Positions 8,091 through 16,915 of a stretch of DNA of 64,000 nt are shown here, one piece after another (position 1 is the first letter of the stretch; the number at the start of each line of letters is the position of its first letter). Source of the DNA: Promethearchaeota archaeon (GTDB lineage: Archaea > Asgardarchaeota > Lokiarchaeia > Sigyniarchaeales > SOKP01). The notes beneath the pieces are model-generated. The model worked only from the letters and a program-made list of their open reading frames with translations, searched no databases and was not told the origin of the DNA. The stretch spans positions 1 through 64,000 of the forward strand of contig JAHLWP010000008.1 in NCBI GenBank assembly GCA_019057865.1, written 5' to 3'. Both the position numbers and the translations under genes were made by a program.

Positions 8091-9383
8091 TTATGTTTTT
8101 CCCTCTTCTGCTCTTTTAATTAATTCAACAACTCTTGTCATGTGTGTATATCTATCATAAACTTCAATAGGTATTCCAGTTTCTTTCCCTACTTGCTCCA
8201 TTAACTCTAATCCTTGCCTTTCATTCGGTCCGCCCCTTCGTACAAAGATTTTCACATTCGCTTTTTTCAACTTATCAACTGACTTTTTTATAGCACTTAC
8301 TATCCCTGTAAAGGTGGCTTTCACGTCCGTAAAGTTTGCTATACCCCCTCCGATGATAAGGTATTTCGCTCTACCTTTTGGATCAGGTTTTTCTGTTATC
8401 AAATCAATAACAGTTTGAGCATAAATTTCAGTATGCTCTCGTGAAGGATTACCACTATACTCTCCATAATTCCCCAATTCAGTACCCAATCCAAGATCAA
8501 CTACAGTATCAGCATATATAACACTTGCTCCCCCACCAGCTACCATTGTCCATAGACGCCCTTCTCTATTTAATATTGTTAATTTAAGAGAGGCTCCCGT
8601 TTTTTCATCCAACTCACTAATCATAGCCTCTTCTTCTGACATCTTTTGTCCAAATCCTGCTGGAAATTCAATCGGATTGTTAGGATTTCCCCATGTATCA
8701 GGGTGAAGAAAGGCTGCAGTATCATCTAAACGAGCTTTTATATCTAATGGTACAATATTTTTATCTTCAGTAATCGCAAAAGGATTAATCTCAAGAAAAG
8801 CAAAATCTTGGTTGATATATACTTGGAATAAGCTTTTAATAAAAGATATTAAAACTTCTTTTAAATCGCCTAAATCAGGCATTTTGCCTACTAAATCGAA
8901 ATCTTTTATGTTAGTTCCCAGAGGGATAGGAAGATGGGTTACCTTATCCCAATTTTCCTCAATAAATATACCTCCTTCAAAACTAAAGTGGATAATATCA
9001 TTTTCTCTGTCAGAGGTAATAGAAACATAATATTCTTTCTCATGAGGAATAAATGGTTCAATAAGTAAACGGGTTAACTCTCCTTTTACACTTCCGATTA
9101 CAAACTCTTTATTTAAATTATCTTTACAAAATTTCTTTACTTGATTAAGATCAGCATCTAATAAAATTAATTTTGCTTTACCTCTCTTTCCAAAGAGTTG
9201 GTCAGGTTTAACCACTACTTTATCTGGTTTAATCCAAGGATTTTCCGCAACTAATTTATCTAATTCAGTATCACTTTCTATGATTGCTATTTTATTATGA
9301 TAATTAAACTGAGGAAAATATTTAGGTAATTGATCTGCTAAAAGTTTTTTAGCATCATATTCATAAATATTTTTCTGTGCCAA
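8091..9383 (-). CDS. aclB: ATP-citrate lyase, small subunit (ATP-grasp)
   Basis: 430 residues, matching the N-terminal half of eukaryotic ACLY rather than ordinary succinyl-CoA synthetase beta. KVVVKPDQLFGKRGKAKL and LLIEPFIPHEKEYYVSI are close to the ACLY pattern 'VVKPDQL..RRGK' and 'LIEPFVPH'. The C-terminal CoA-ligase-like part has MVAGGGASVIYADTV and LIIGGGIANFTDVKATF. It supplies the ATP-grasp nucleotide site that phosphorylates the histidine of the large subunit. The order aclB-aclA with an 18-base gap is the same as in green sulfur bacteria. About 130 bases separate its start from the next gene. Confidence 0.94.
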   Translation of the reverse strand: MAQKNIYEYDAKKLLADQLPKYFPQFNYHNKIAIIESDTELDKLVAENPWIKPDKVVVKPDQLFGKRGKAKLILLDADLNQVKKFCKDNLNKEFVIGSVKGELTRLLIEPFIPHEKEYYVSITSDRENDIIHFSFEGGIFIEENWDKVTHLPIPLGTNIKDFDLVGKMPDLGDLKEVLISFIKSLFQVYINQDFAFLEINPFAITEDKNIVPLDIKARLDDTAAFLHPDTWGNPNNPIEFPAGFGQKMSEEEAMISELDEKTGASLKLTILNREGRLWTMVAGGGASVIYADTVVDLGLGTELGNYGEYSGNPSREHTEIYAQTVIDLITEKPDPKGRAKYLIIGGGIANFTDVKATFTGIVSAIKKSVDKLKKANVKIFVRRGGPNERQGLELMEQVGKETGIPIEVYDRYTHMTRVVELIKRAEEGKT

Positions 9384-9514
9384 AATTCTCTAACTCACTC
9401 TGTAAATATAAAAATCTGATAATAAAGTATAATTTAGTTAGAATCTGTTTTCTAATAAATTTTTCTTATATAAAAAATGTGGGAATTCCTTCCCTTAATA
9501 CACTTCTTTTATTA

Positions 9515-10123
9515 CTACTTCTTTACAATATAATCTAAAATACAGGTACGACCAGTAGTAAAATATTTACCCTTTAGAATACGTCTTTTTTCCTTATAAA
9601 TGATGTGAAATTTATTGAAATATTCATCAGGTTCTTCATCTTCATAATAACTATGAACAAACTCTTCGTTTCCATGTTTATGAATGATTTCACCAGGTTT
9701 TGTTTTTTCTTTTTCATTGAAATTAACATCATCTTTAGAAAGGAAGTTTAGATAACATAATCCTCCTTTCATTAAAACACGATACATTTCGTTTACAGCG
9801 ATGGCAGTATCATCTTTACTCAAATGAACCATTGAGAGATATGAATAAACATAACCAAAAAAATTAGAGTCAAAAGGTATATTTCTCATGTCTCCTTTAA
9901 TAATATTCAAATTAATGCCATGCTGTTTACAATATCTTTCTGCATCAATGATCTGTTCATCAGAAATATCAATCCCATATGTTTCAAAACCGTTTTCAAA
10001 AAATAAGGCAAGTTTCGGATCCGACCCACCTGCCCCGCAATCCAATATTCTTTTTTTAATAGGATTAGATTTTGTAAACCTAAGAAAAAGATATAATGAA
10101 GATGGATAAAATTTTCCAATCAT
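9515..10123 (-). CDS. Class I SAM-dependent methyltransferase
   Basis: 202 residues with the Rossmann-type motifs in order: ILDCGAGGSDPKLALFF (motif I), TYGIDISDEQI (motif II), IKGDMRNIPFDSNFF (motif III with the DMRxxPF pattern) and MYRVLMKGGLCYLNFLS (post-motif III). It looks like a small-molecule methyltransferase of the UbiE/Methyltransf_11 type. The substrate is unknown. The first 20 residues are hydrophobic and basic (FYPSSLYLFLRFTKSNP) but do not make a signal peptide. It lies between aclB and a relic of succinyl-CoA synthetase on the same strand; no functional link is evident. Confidence 0.82.
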   Translation of the reverse strand: MIGKFYPSSLYLFLRFTKSNPIKKRILDCGAGGSDPKLALFFENGFETYGIDISDEQIIDAERYCKQHGINLNIIKGDMRNIPFDSNFFGYVYSYLSMVHLSKDDTAIAVNEMYRVLMKGGLCYLNFLSKDDVNFNEKEKTKPGEIIHKHGNEEFVHSYYEDEEPDEYFNKFHIIYKEKRRILKGKYFTTGRTCILDYIVKK

Positions 10124-10145
10124 TTTAAAAGAAATTTAGTTTGCT

Positions 10146-10280
10146 TTATAAAATTTCTTTAAATATGTGAGGAATATCCCAAGGAGCATCAGCAATGTAG
10201 GCTCCAGCATTTTTTAACGCTTTTATTTTTCCTTGAGCAGTGCCAAGACCATTTTTACTATTAAATAGATTACATTAATA
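10146..10280 (-). pseudogene. C-terminal relic of a succinyl-CoA synthetase alpha-like gene
   Basis: A minus-strand stretch ending with TAA at 10146-10148 reads NSKNGLGTAQGKIKALKNAG and then AYIADAPWDIPHIFKEIL. This matches the extreme C-terminus of succinyl-CoA synthetase alpha ('GTAxxKIxALxxAGVxVAxxPxxI'). About 43 codons survive. An in-frame stop lies upstream, and the catalytic histidine domain is absent. It lies inside a TCA-type gene cluster, where a sucD gene would be expected. The relic resembles SucD more than the equivalent segment of the nearby aclA, so it is not simply a partial copy of that gene. Confidence 0.6.
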
Positions 10281-10330
10281 AATAGTTAAATGGATAAATT
10301 AATAACAAAAAAAGCGGTAGAGAATTAACC

Positions 10331-11755
10331 ATGAACCCATTAGAAAAAGATTTGAAACCTTCTAAAGTTGAAGATACAAATACAAAAAAAATGATAATGT
10401 TCTCTTTAGGATACTTTTTCAATGCTTTTATGATTGTAGCTTTCAATACCTATGTCTGGAGATATTATGAAGGTGAACTAGGGTTAATAAATATTACTGC
10501 TTTATGGTATATTTATTTAGCAATTGCGAATGTAATATTTACGATATGGAGTATGGTCACTAATCCTTTAATAGGTTACCTTACTAATAAACCAATGAAA
10601 TGGACAAGAAAAAGAGGATTTCATTCGCCATGGATAATAATTGGAGGTGTTCCAACTATAATATTGTTTTTCTTACTCTTTACACCGCCAATTGTAATGG
10701 GAATCGAAAGTGTATTACCCATCCTGATATACTATTTGGTAATATCTTGTCTATACGATACAGTTTATTCCCTTTTCCAAATTCATTCTTTTGGAGCCTT
10801 TCCTGCTCATTTTCGGGGAGATTTAACTCGAAGAAAAGCAGGGGCTATAACTCAAGTCTTTACATTCTCAGCAAACTTTTTTGTGATTATGATATGGTCT
10901 CAAATTATTATGCCTGGTGATAAAACATCATTCACTATAGCTGCCTTTGTAAGTACAATATGTTTGGCTGTTTCCTTGGTAATTTTCATACCAGGATCGA
11001 AAGAATCAGATGAAATTAAAGAACGGTTTATTATAGGGTATGAAGCAACTGAAAAAATGTCATTTCTCAGCACATTGAAAATGGCCATAAAGCAAAAAAA
11101 CTTTATGTTAGTTCTTATTGCATATCTTTCTTTCATGATTGCATTAGGTATAACAAGCATGAATGCTGTATCTTTTGTTGATGATGTGCTACAAGAGGAA
11201 CAACATATCAGAACAATTGGATCTCTTTTTATGCTATGTTCTTCCTTTTTGACAATGCCTTTATGGATTCGGGTTGCTAAAAAAATCGGTCATTCTCGTG
11301 CATTTACCATAGGGCTTATATTTATGGGGGTTAGTTATTTATTATATATGTTTATTGTAGATGTATTTGGATTTTATTTAGTAAGTATTTTGAATGGTAT
11401 AGCTTTCACGATGTATTTAATAATGCTATCGCCAATTTTTGCCGATTCTTATGATGAAATCACCGTAAAGACTAAAAAGCACCATGAAACGACTCTAGTA
11501 GGTATTCGCAACTCTTTCATTAGAATTTCACTAACAATCCAAAGCTTTATTATAGCAATTATTCATACAATAACAGTTTATAACCCAAAAGATCCTATAC
11601 ACAGTAAGGAAGCTTTATTGGGGCTTCGCTTGATCCAAGGACTTTTTCCATTTATTTTCTGCCTTATAGGAGCTTTAATCTTTTATAAATGGTTCGATAT
11701 GAAAGGAAAGAAAAAACAAGATATCATGAAGAAATTACAGGAAATGGGTTTATAA
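10331..11755 (+). CDS. MFS sugar:cation symporter-like carrier (GPH/MFS_2 type)
   Basis: 474 residues with about 12 hydrophobic segments. The loop after the second helix (NPLIGYLTNKPMKWTRKRGF, then HSPWIIIGG) matches the 'G.L.D+....GR+RPW' signature of glycoside-pentoside-hexuronide symporters (MelB-like). A second conserved region lies near FADSYDE. The N-terminus is polar and cytosolic. The carried compound cannot be deduced. It is divergent from the TCA block on its left and 97 bases upstream of the fumarase gene on the same strand, so co-transcription with fumarase is possible and a carboxylate or sugar substrate would fit equally well. Confidence 0.8.
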   Translation: MNPLEKDLKPSKVEDTNTKKMIMFSLGYFFNAFMIVAFNTYVWRYYEGELGLINITALWYIYLAIANVIFTIWSMVTNPLIGYLTNKPMKWTRKRGFHSPWIIIGGVPTIILFFLLFTPPIVMGIESVLPILIYYLVISCLYDTVYSLFQIHSFGAFPAHFRGDLTRRKAGAITQVFTFSANFFVIMIWSQIIMPGDKTSFTIAAFVSTICLAVSLVIFIPGSKESDEIKERFIIGYEATEKMSFLSTLKMAIKQKNFMLVLIAYLSFMIALGITSMNAVSFVDDVLQEEQHIRTIGSLFMLCSSFLTMPLWIRVAKKIGHSRAFTIGLIFMGVSYLLYMFIVDVFGFYLVSILNGIAFTMYLIMLSPIFADSYDEITVKTKKHHETTLVGIRNSFIRISLTIQSFIIAIIHTITVYNPKDPIHSKEALLGLRLIQGLFPFIFCLIGALIFYKWFDMKGKKKQDIMKKLQEMGL

Positions 11756-11852
11756 ATTAAATATACCTCCTAATATAACCTAAATATAAACTTTTTTTAT
11801 TGTTCTTTTCCTAATTACATTAATAGAAAATACTATACTTAATGAGTAAAAA

Positions 11853-13241
11853 TTGAGTTTTCGTATAGAAAAGGATGTATTAGGTGAAATTGAGGTTCCA
11901 AGTAATGTATATTGGGGAATTAATACTCAAAGAGCGATCCAAAACTTTCAAATAAGTGGAAAAACCTTTCCGCAAATATTCATTATGTCATTAGCCGAAT
12001 TAAAAAAAGCTTGTCTACTGGCAAACAAAAAATTAGATCTAATTGATAACGAAAAGTGTAATGCTATACTTCAAGCTGTGAATGAAATTTTAGATGAAAA
12101 TAAATATTTAGATCAATTTCCAATAGACATATATCAAACAGGCTCTGGAACTCAAACTAATATGAACATGAATGAGGTATTAGCCAATCGAGCGAATGAA
12201 ATCTTAGGATTTCCAATGGGTAAAAAACATCCTGTGCATCCAAATGATCATGTCAATAAAGGACAATCTTCTAACGATGTTATTCCAAGCACAATGCATA
12301 TCTCAGCATTACATGTAATAAATGAAAAACTTTTTCCCATATTAAAAAGATTGATAGAGCACTTGGCAAAAAAGATTGAACAATTTAAAGACATTGTCAA
12401 AGTTGGAAGAACTCATTTACAAGATGCCGTACCAATCCCCTTATCTTTAGAATTTGAAGTTTACAAAAGGCAAGTTGAAATGAATGTGGATCGATTAAAG
12501 AGAGTACGTGAAGAATTATACTATATTCCAATTGGAGGTACGGCATTAGGAACTGGAATAAATGCTCATAAAGAATTCCCAAAACTTACGGTTTCTCATC
12601 TTTCTGAGATTACTAATTTACCTTTCAAAATCAATCCTGTAAAAGCAGAAGGAATAGCTTCTCATAATACAATAGTAAATGCCAGTGGAGTTCTACGGCA
12701 ATTAGCCCTATCATTATTAAAAATGGCAAATGATATTAGATTGATGGGAAGCGGCCCAAGAGCAGGGTTCTCAGAATTAATTTTACCCCAAAATGAATCT
12801 GGATCTTCCATTATGCCTGGAAAAATTAACCCTACTCAATCAGAGGCTTTAATTCAAGTATGTTTGCAAGTTCTTGGGAATGATTCGGTTATATCATTTG
12901 GAGAAGCCTATGGAAGTATTTTAGATTTGAATGTATGTAAACCATTAATGATTTTCAATTTTATTGAATCTGTAAATATTATGCATGGAGCTGTTAACTC
13001 TTTCATCGATTATTGCTTATTAGGCTTAAAAGCAAACAAAGATCAAATAAATTCTCAATTAGAAAGAATGCTAATGATTGTGACCAATCTAACCCCATTG
13101 ATAGGATATGATAAATGTTCAGAAATTGCACAAAGAGCTTATAAAGAAGGAAAATCGTGTAGAAAAGTCATAAAAGAGATGGGATTGGATATTAATGATA
13201 AGGAATTAGATGATTTATTAGATCCAAAAAGAATGGTATAA
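11853..13241 (+). CDS. fumC: Fumarate hydratase, class II
   Basis: 462 residues. The superfamily signature GSSIMPGKINPTQSEA is present in the fumarase form (NPTQ; aspartase usually has NPV). IYQTGSGTQTNMNMNEVLAN, HPNDHVNKGQSSND, VKVGRTHLQDAVP and FSELILPQNESGSS complete the active site, including the catalytic Ser of the mobile GSS loop. It catalyses fumarate plus water to malate, reversibly, without an Fe-S cluster. Start is taken as TTG at 11853 because the nearby ATG at 11842 is out of frame and closes at once. It completes a set with the aconitase, isocitrate dehydrogenase and ATP-citrate lyase genes of this locus. Confidence 0.92.
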   Translation: MSFRIEKDVLGEIEVPSNVYWGINTQRAIQNFQISGKTFPQIFIMSLAELKKACLLANKKLDLIDNEKCNAILQAVNEILDENKYLDQFPIDIYQTGSGTQTNMNMNEVLANRANEILGFPMGKKHPVHPNDHVNKGQSSNDVIPSTMHISALHVINEKLFPILKRLIEHLAKKIEQFKDIVKVGRTHLQDAVPIPLSLEFEVYKRQVEMNVDRLKRVREELYYIPIGGTALGTGINAHKEFPKLTVSHLSEITNLPFKINPVKAEGIASHNTIVNASGVLRQLALSLLKMANDIRLMGSGPRAGFSELILPQNESGSSIMPGKINPTQSEALIQVCLQVLGNDSVISFGEAYGSILDLNVCKPLMIFNFIESVNIMHGAVNSFIDYCLLGLKANKDQINSQLERMLMIVTNLTPLIGYDKCSEIAQRAYKEGKSCRKVIKEMGLDINDKELDDLLDPKRMV

Positions 13242-13353
13242 TTTCAAAATAGTATTAACTGATCTTAACATAGATATTTTATTAGTTATAAATTAAACTT
13301 TGCTCAATTTGAAAATTAGTTAAAGAATGCAAGTATAATTAAAAAGTTTTATT

Positions 13354-14124
13354 TTAGGCTAAAATACCATAATATACTTCTGTATTATATTCTAGTCTTA
13401 CAGTTCCATTCTTTTGATATGTTAAAAAGATTTTTTTCAAATCTTCTAACATTTTATTAAATCGTGGATTATCCTCTAAAGGAATATAAGATGTAGATAG
13501 TAATCTACCCTTGAATCCGTCATAATCTAATTCTTGATAATTATAGAATACTTTCTTATTGTGTTCATAAAATTCATTAACATTTTTTTCATTTTTCCTA
13601 ACTTCTTTATAATCTGTTCCATATTTTAATACAAGCTTTTCATAATCACTAGATAAATTATCTCCTGATTTTTTACGATTATTCCATATTAAAACAACAT
13701 ATCCATTAGGTTTTAATATCTTTTTAAATTCCCTTTTTGTTTTCTCAACATCAAACCAATGAAATGCCTGACCAGCAGTAATTAGATCAATAGACGATTC
13801 CTTTAATCCCGTTTTTTCAGCTGAGCCACCAATACTTATAAAATTATTATATTTTTCTAATAATTTTTCAGCAGCTTTTCTCATATCAAGATTAGGTTCT
13901 ACACTATAAACTTTATTACCATTTTTTAAAAATAATTCACTTAATATGCCTGTGCCTGAACCAATATCAGCAATTGCAATATTTTTGTTTAATATTTTCT
14001 TTTCTGTAAGAAATTTGATAATCTTTTGAGGATAACTTGGACGATATTTAATATAATTCTCTACTCTGGAAGAGAATCTCTTTTTAGGATCAGATTTATA
14101 TCCGAGTTCATTCATAAAATTCAA
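13354..14124 (-). CDS. Class I SAM-dependent methyltransferase, UbiE/Methyltransf_11-like
   Basis: 256 residues. The N-terminus RFSSRVENYIKYRPSYPQKI is the usual beginning of a methyltransferase group seen with 'FsxxaxxYxxyRPxYP'. Motif I is IADIGSGTGILSELFL, motif II YSVEPNLDMR, motif III around SSIDLITAGQAFHWFD, and post-motif KPNGYVVLIWNNR. The substrate is unknown. The gene is convergent with fumC and about 40 bases downstream of the aconitase gene on the same strand, so it may be the last gene of that transcript. Confidence 0.85.
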   Translation of the reverse strand: MNFMNELGYKSDPKKRFSSRVENYIKYRPSYPQKIIKFLTEKKILNKNIAIADIGSGTGILSELFLKNGNKVYSVEPNLDMRKAAEKLLEKYNNFISIGGSAEKTGLKESSIDLITAGQAFHWFDVEKTKREFKKILKPNGYVVLIWNNRKKSGDNLSSDYEKLVLKYGTDYKEVRKNEKNVNEFYEHNKKVFYNYQELDYDGFKGRLLSTSYIPLEDNPRFNKMLEDLKKIFLTYQKNGTVRLEYNTEVYYGILA

Positions 14125-14167
14125 TTAAATATAAAATAGAAAGATAAAAAAAATTTTTCTTAACTAA

Positions 14168-16105
14168 TTATTGACTATATTTTTGCTTAATATAAGTTAG
14201 TTTGCCTCCCGCTTTCAAAACCTCAATTTCAGTTTCACTTAATGAATGAGTAAGAGCAACTTCTATATTTTTAGTATGGTCTTTTAATTTCACTTCGCCA
14301 GTTTCAATAGTACTAAGATCAATTTCAAACTGATCTCCTTGTTCTAGTTGATTATAGTCATCTTTATTAACAAAGGTTAATGGTACAATTCCAAAATTTA
14401 CTAAGTTTGCTAAATGGATTCGAGCAAATGATCTCACGATAACAGCTTTAAGGCCTAAATATTTTGGTGCTATTGCTGCATGTTCTCTACTAGATCCTTG
14501 CCCATAGTTATCTCCACCTATAATAAATCCTCCACCTTTTTCAAGTGATCTATCATGAAAGGATTCATCTACAATATTGAAGACAAATTTGCTAATCTCT
14601 GGAATATTGGATCGAAGCGGTAAAATTTTTGCCCCAGCAGGCATTATGTGATCTGTAGTAATATCATCTTCAACTTTAAGAAGAACCTCTCCTTCTAATT
14701 TATCAGGCAAAGGATTAAATTCCGGTAAGGGTTTAATGTTTGGCCCCCTCACAATATCTACGGTTTTGGCTTTTTCGGGTGGTAATGGTGGAATAATCAT
14801 GTTATCATTTACCATAAATTTCTTAGGCATATCAATTTTTGGTAACTTCTCAATTGTCCTTGGATCTGTTAGTTTACCTGTTATTGCTGAAGCTGCAGCA
14901 GTTTCAGGGCTTACAAGATAAGCCTGAGCACTTTTGGTTCCTGATCTTCCAAGGAAATTCCTATTAAAAGTTCTTAAAGTCACAGCATCACTTTTAGGTG
15001 CTAAACCCATACCAATACACGGACCGCATGCATTTTCGAGAATTCTAGCTCCTGCTTCTACTAAATAAGCCATCTCACCTGATTTTACCATATGATTTAC
15101 AACTTGTCGAGAGCCAGGTGAAACTGTAAGGACAGTGTGTTCATTAACAGTTTTTTCTTTCAAGATATTTGCGACTACTTTAAGATCCCTTAATGATGAA
15201 TTTGTACAAGAACCGATACAGACTTGATCTACAGCTAATCCTTCAATTTCTTTTACAGTTTTTACATTACCAGGACTATGAGGTTCAGCGATAAGTGGCT
15301 CAAGTTCACTTAGACTAATTTCAATTGTTTCGTCATATTCAGCATCTTTATCTGGTTCTAATTGAACCCATTGTTCCCCTCTTTCTTGAGCTTCTAAAAA
15401 TTCCTTAGTAATTTCATCTGAAGGAAATATTGAAGTAGTTGCTCCAGTTTCAGTTCCCATATTTGTGATTGTTCCTCGTTCTGGAACAGATAAGTTTTTA
15501 ATACCTGGACCTGTGTACTCTAAAACTTTATTAACAGCTCCTTTTACACCTATTCTCCTCAAAACCTCTAAAATGACATCTTTTGCTGATACAAAATCAG
15601 GAAGTTTTCCGGTTAGATAAACATTTACTACATTAGGCATTTTTAAATGAAAAGATTCTCCTGCCATGGCCGCAGCAACATCAAGACCTCCTGCACCAAT
15701 AGCAATCATCCCTACACCACCACCCGTAGGGGTGTGACTATCAGAACCTAATAATGTTTTTCCAGGTCGTGCAAATCTTTCTAAGTGAAGTTGATGGCAT
15801 ATTCCATTTCCAGGGCGAGAAAAAAACAATCCATATTTTGCTGCGATGCTTTGAAGATATCTGTGATCATCGGGATTTTTAAAATCAGTTTGTAAAGTGT
15901 TATGATCTACGTAACTCACTGATAACTCTGTTTGAACTCGTGAAACACCCATAGCTTCAAACTGGAGATATGTCATCGTGCCTGTTGCGTCCTGAGTAAG
16001 CGTTTGATCTATTCTAATTGATATATCAGTCTCTTTTTCCAATTTTCCTTCTAGTAAATGTTGCTCTAAGATTTTCTCGGTTAAAGTTTTTCCCATAACT
16101 TTCAA
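14168..16105 (-). CDS. acn: Aconitate hydratase
   Basis: 645 residues, shorter than bacterial AcnA and close to the archaeal or mitochondrial-like short form. Fe-S ligand regions are visible: VCIGSCTNSSLRD carries the first Cys, and ENACGPCIGMGLAPKS the C-x2-C pair. SDSHTPTGGGVGMIAIG binds substrate and cluster. The swivelling C-terminal domain has DDITTDHIMPAGAKILP and GGDNYGQGSSREHAA, which holds the catalytic Ser and an Arg. It isomerises citrate and isocitrate. With ATP-citrate lyase and isocitrate dehydrogenase in the same locus it supports both directions of the citrate branch. Its 5' side faces a 313-base divergent intergenic region. Confidence 0.94.
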   Translation of the reverse strand: MKVMGKTLTEKILEQHLLEGKLEKETDISIRIDQTLTQDATGTMTYLQFEAMGVSRVQTELSVSYVDHNTLQTDFKNPDDHRYLQSIAAKYGLFFSRPGNGICHQLHLERFARPGKTLLGSDSHTPTGGGVGMIAIGAGGLDVAAAMAGESFHLKMPNVVNVYLTGKLPDFVSAKDVILEVLRRIGVKGAVNKVLEYTGPGIKNLSVPERGTITNMGTETGATTSIFPSDEITKEFLEAQERGEQWVQLEPDKDAEYDETIEISLSELEPLIAEPHSPGNVKTVKEIEGLAVDQVCIGSCTNSSLRDLKVVANILKEKTVNEHTVLTVSPGSRQVVNHMVKSGEMAYLVEAGARILENACGPCIGMGLAPKSDAVTLRTFNRNFLGRSGTKSAQAYLVSPETAAASAITGKLTDPRTIEKLPKIDMPKKFMVNDNMIIPPLPPEKAKTVDIVRGPNIKPLPEFNPLPDKLEGEVLLKVEDDITTDHIMPAGAKILPLRSNIPEISKFVFNIVDESFHDRSLEKGGGFIIGGDNYGQGSSREHAAIAPKYLGLKAVIVRSFARIHLANLVNFGIVPLTFVNKDDYNQLEQGDQFEIDLSTIETGEVKLKDHTKNIEVALTHSLSETEIEVLKAGGKLTYIKQKYSQ

Positions 16106-16418
16106 CTATTTGTTATTTTTATTTAACGTTTAATCAATCGAATTATTAAATTTATCAATTCATTTTATTTTTGGATAAAATAGATACAAGTATGAAAAAA
16201 ATAAAATTCTTATAAACCTTTTCTTTAAGAATATCATTAAATTTTCCCATCTTCATCCCAATTTTTTACATTTTTCTTCTGATGGATTTACCCCTTTTAA
16301 ATAAAAGCTCTAAATTTATTAACTTATCAAACTAATATAATTCACATTAAAGATTTATTAGTTAATTTAAAAATTAACATTTGATTAAAAATCACTAAAT
16401 TTTTTGTAAAAATCGAAG
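16106..16418. promoter_or_regulatory. Divergent intergenic region, 313 bases
   Basis: This AT-rich stretch separates the aconitase gene (leftward) from the dehydratase block (rightward), so it must contain both promoters. T/A-rich boxes such as TTATTAACTTATCAAACTAA occur upstream of the rightward genes, but no single TATA/BRE pair stands out. No open frame with family similarity was found. Confidence 0.45.
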
Positions 16419-16913
16419 GTGACAGGTATAACTCAGACTGATAGGGCAAATTCTACTGATATAGCTACAAAAGCTGAAAATTTAGTAAGGGAAACAAAAG
16501 TACTTAATATTACTAGACTAGCTAAAATGTTAGTAGATCTGTTTGGATCAGATGAGCCTTTCAAAAAGATAGGTAAGAGAGAAGGTCAAGAAGTAGAGAT
16601 GTATTTAAAAGAATTAGATGGCTATATTACTTTTATCCTTACTTCAGATAGGAACAATTTTGATTGCCACGCGGAAAAAGCTAAAAATCCTGTATCAAGA
16701 ATCATAATAAACGTTAAAGAAGAGAAAATTCTTCAAGTTATAAGCGGTATTATACGTTCTAAGAATAATCTATTTGGATTATTAAAACTCTTAAAATATA
16801 TTATTCCTGGAAAGGCAAAAATTAAAGGATCGTTGGTGGCAACACTCAAATTAGTAAGATGTTTGATGATTGGCAAACATGAGATATATAAAAAAGGTAA
16901 GGGAGGTGCATAA
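16419..16913 (+). CDS. SCP2 sterol-carrier-like small protein
   Basis: 164 residues from a GTG start. The second half has the outline of an SCP2-type lipid or acyl-CoA-binding domain: alternating hydrophobic strands (EMYLKELDGYITFILTSD), a segment like ADATI (NPVSRIIINVKEEKILQVIS) and the closing helix after a GK motif (GKAKIKGSLVATLKLVRCL). The stop is two bases before the next start, so it is tightly linked to the 2-hydroxyacyl-CoA dehydratase-type genes. A role in handling an acyl-CoA or other hydrophobic substrate for those enzymes is an inference from this linkage. The SCP2 assignment is by pattern only. Confidence 0.55.
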   Translation: MTGITQTDRANSTDIATKAENLVRETKVLNITRLAKMLVDLFGSDEPFKKIGKREGQEVEMYLKELDGYITFILTSDRNNFDCHAEKAKNPVSRIIINVKEEKILQVISGIIRSKNNLFGLLKLLKYIIPGKAKIKGSLVATLKLVRCLMIGKHEIYKKGKGGA

Positions 16914-16915
16914 TT

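Noticed and set aside
11853..13241. Aspartate ammonia-lyase instead of fumarase
   Set aside because: The signature reads MPGKINPTQ and HPNDHVN, the fumarase form; aspartase has other residues there.
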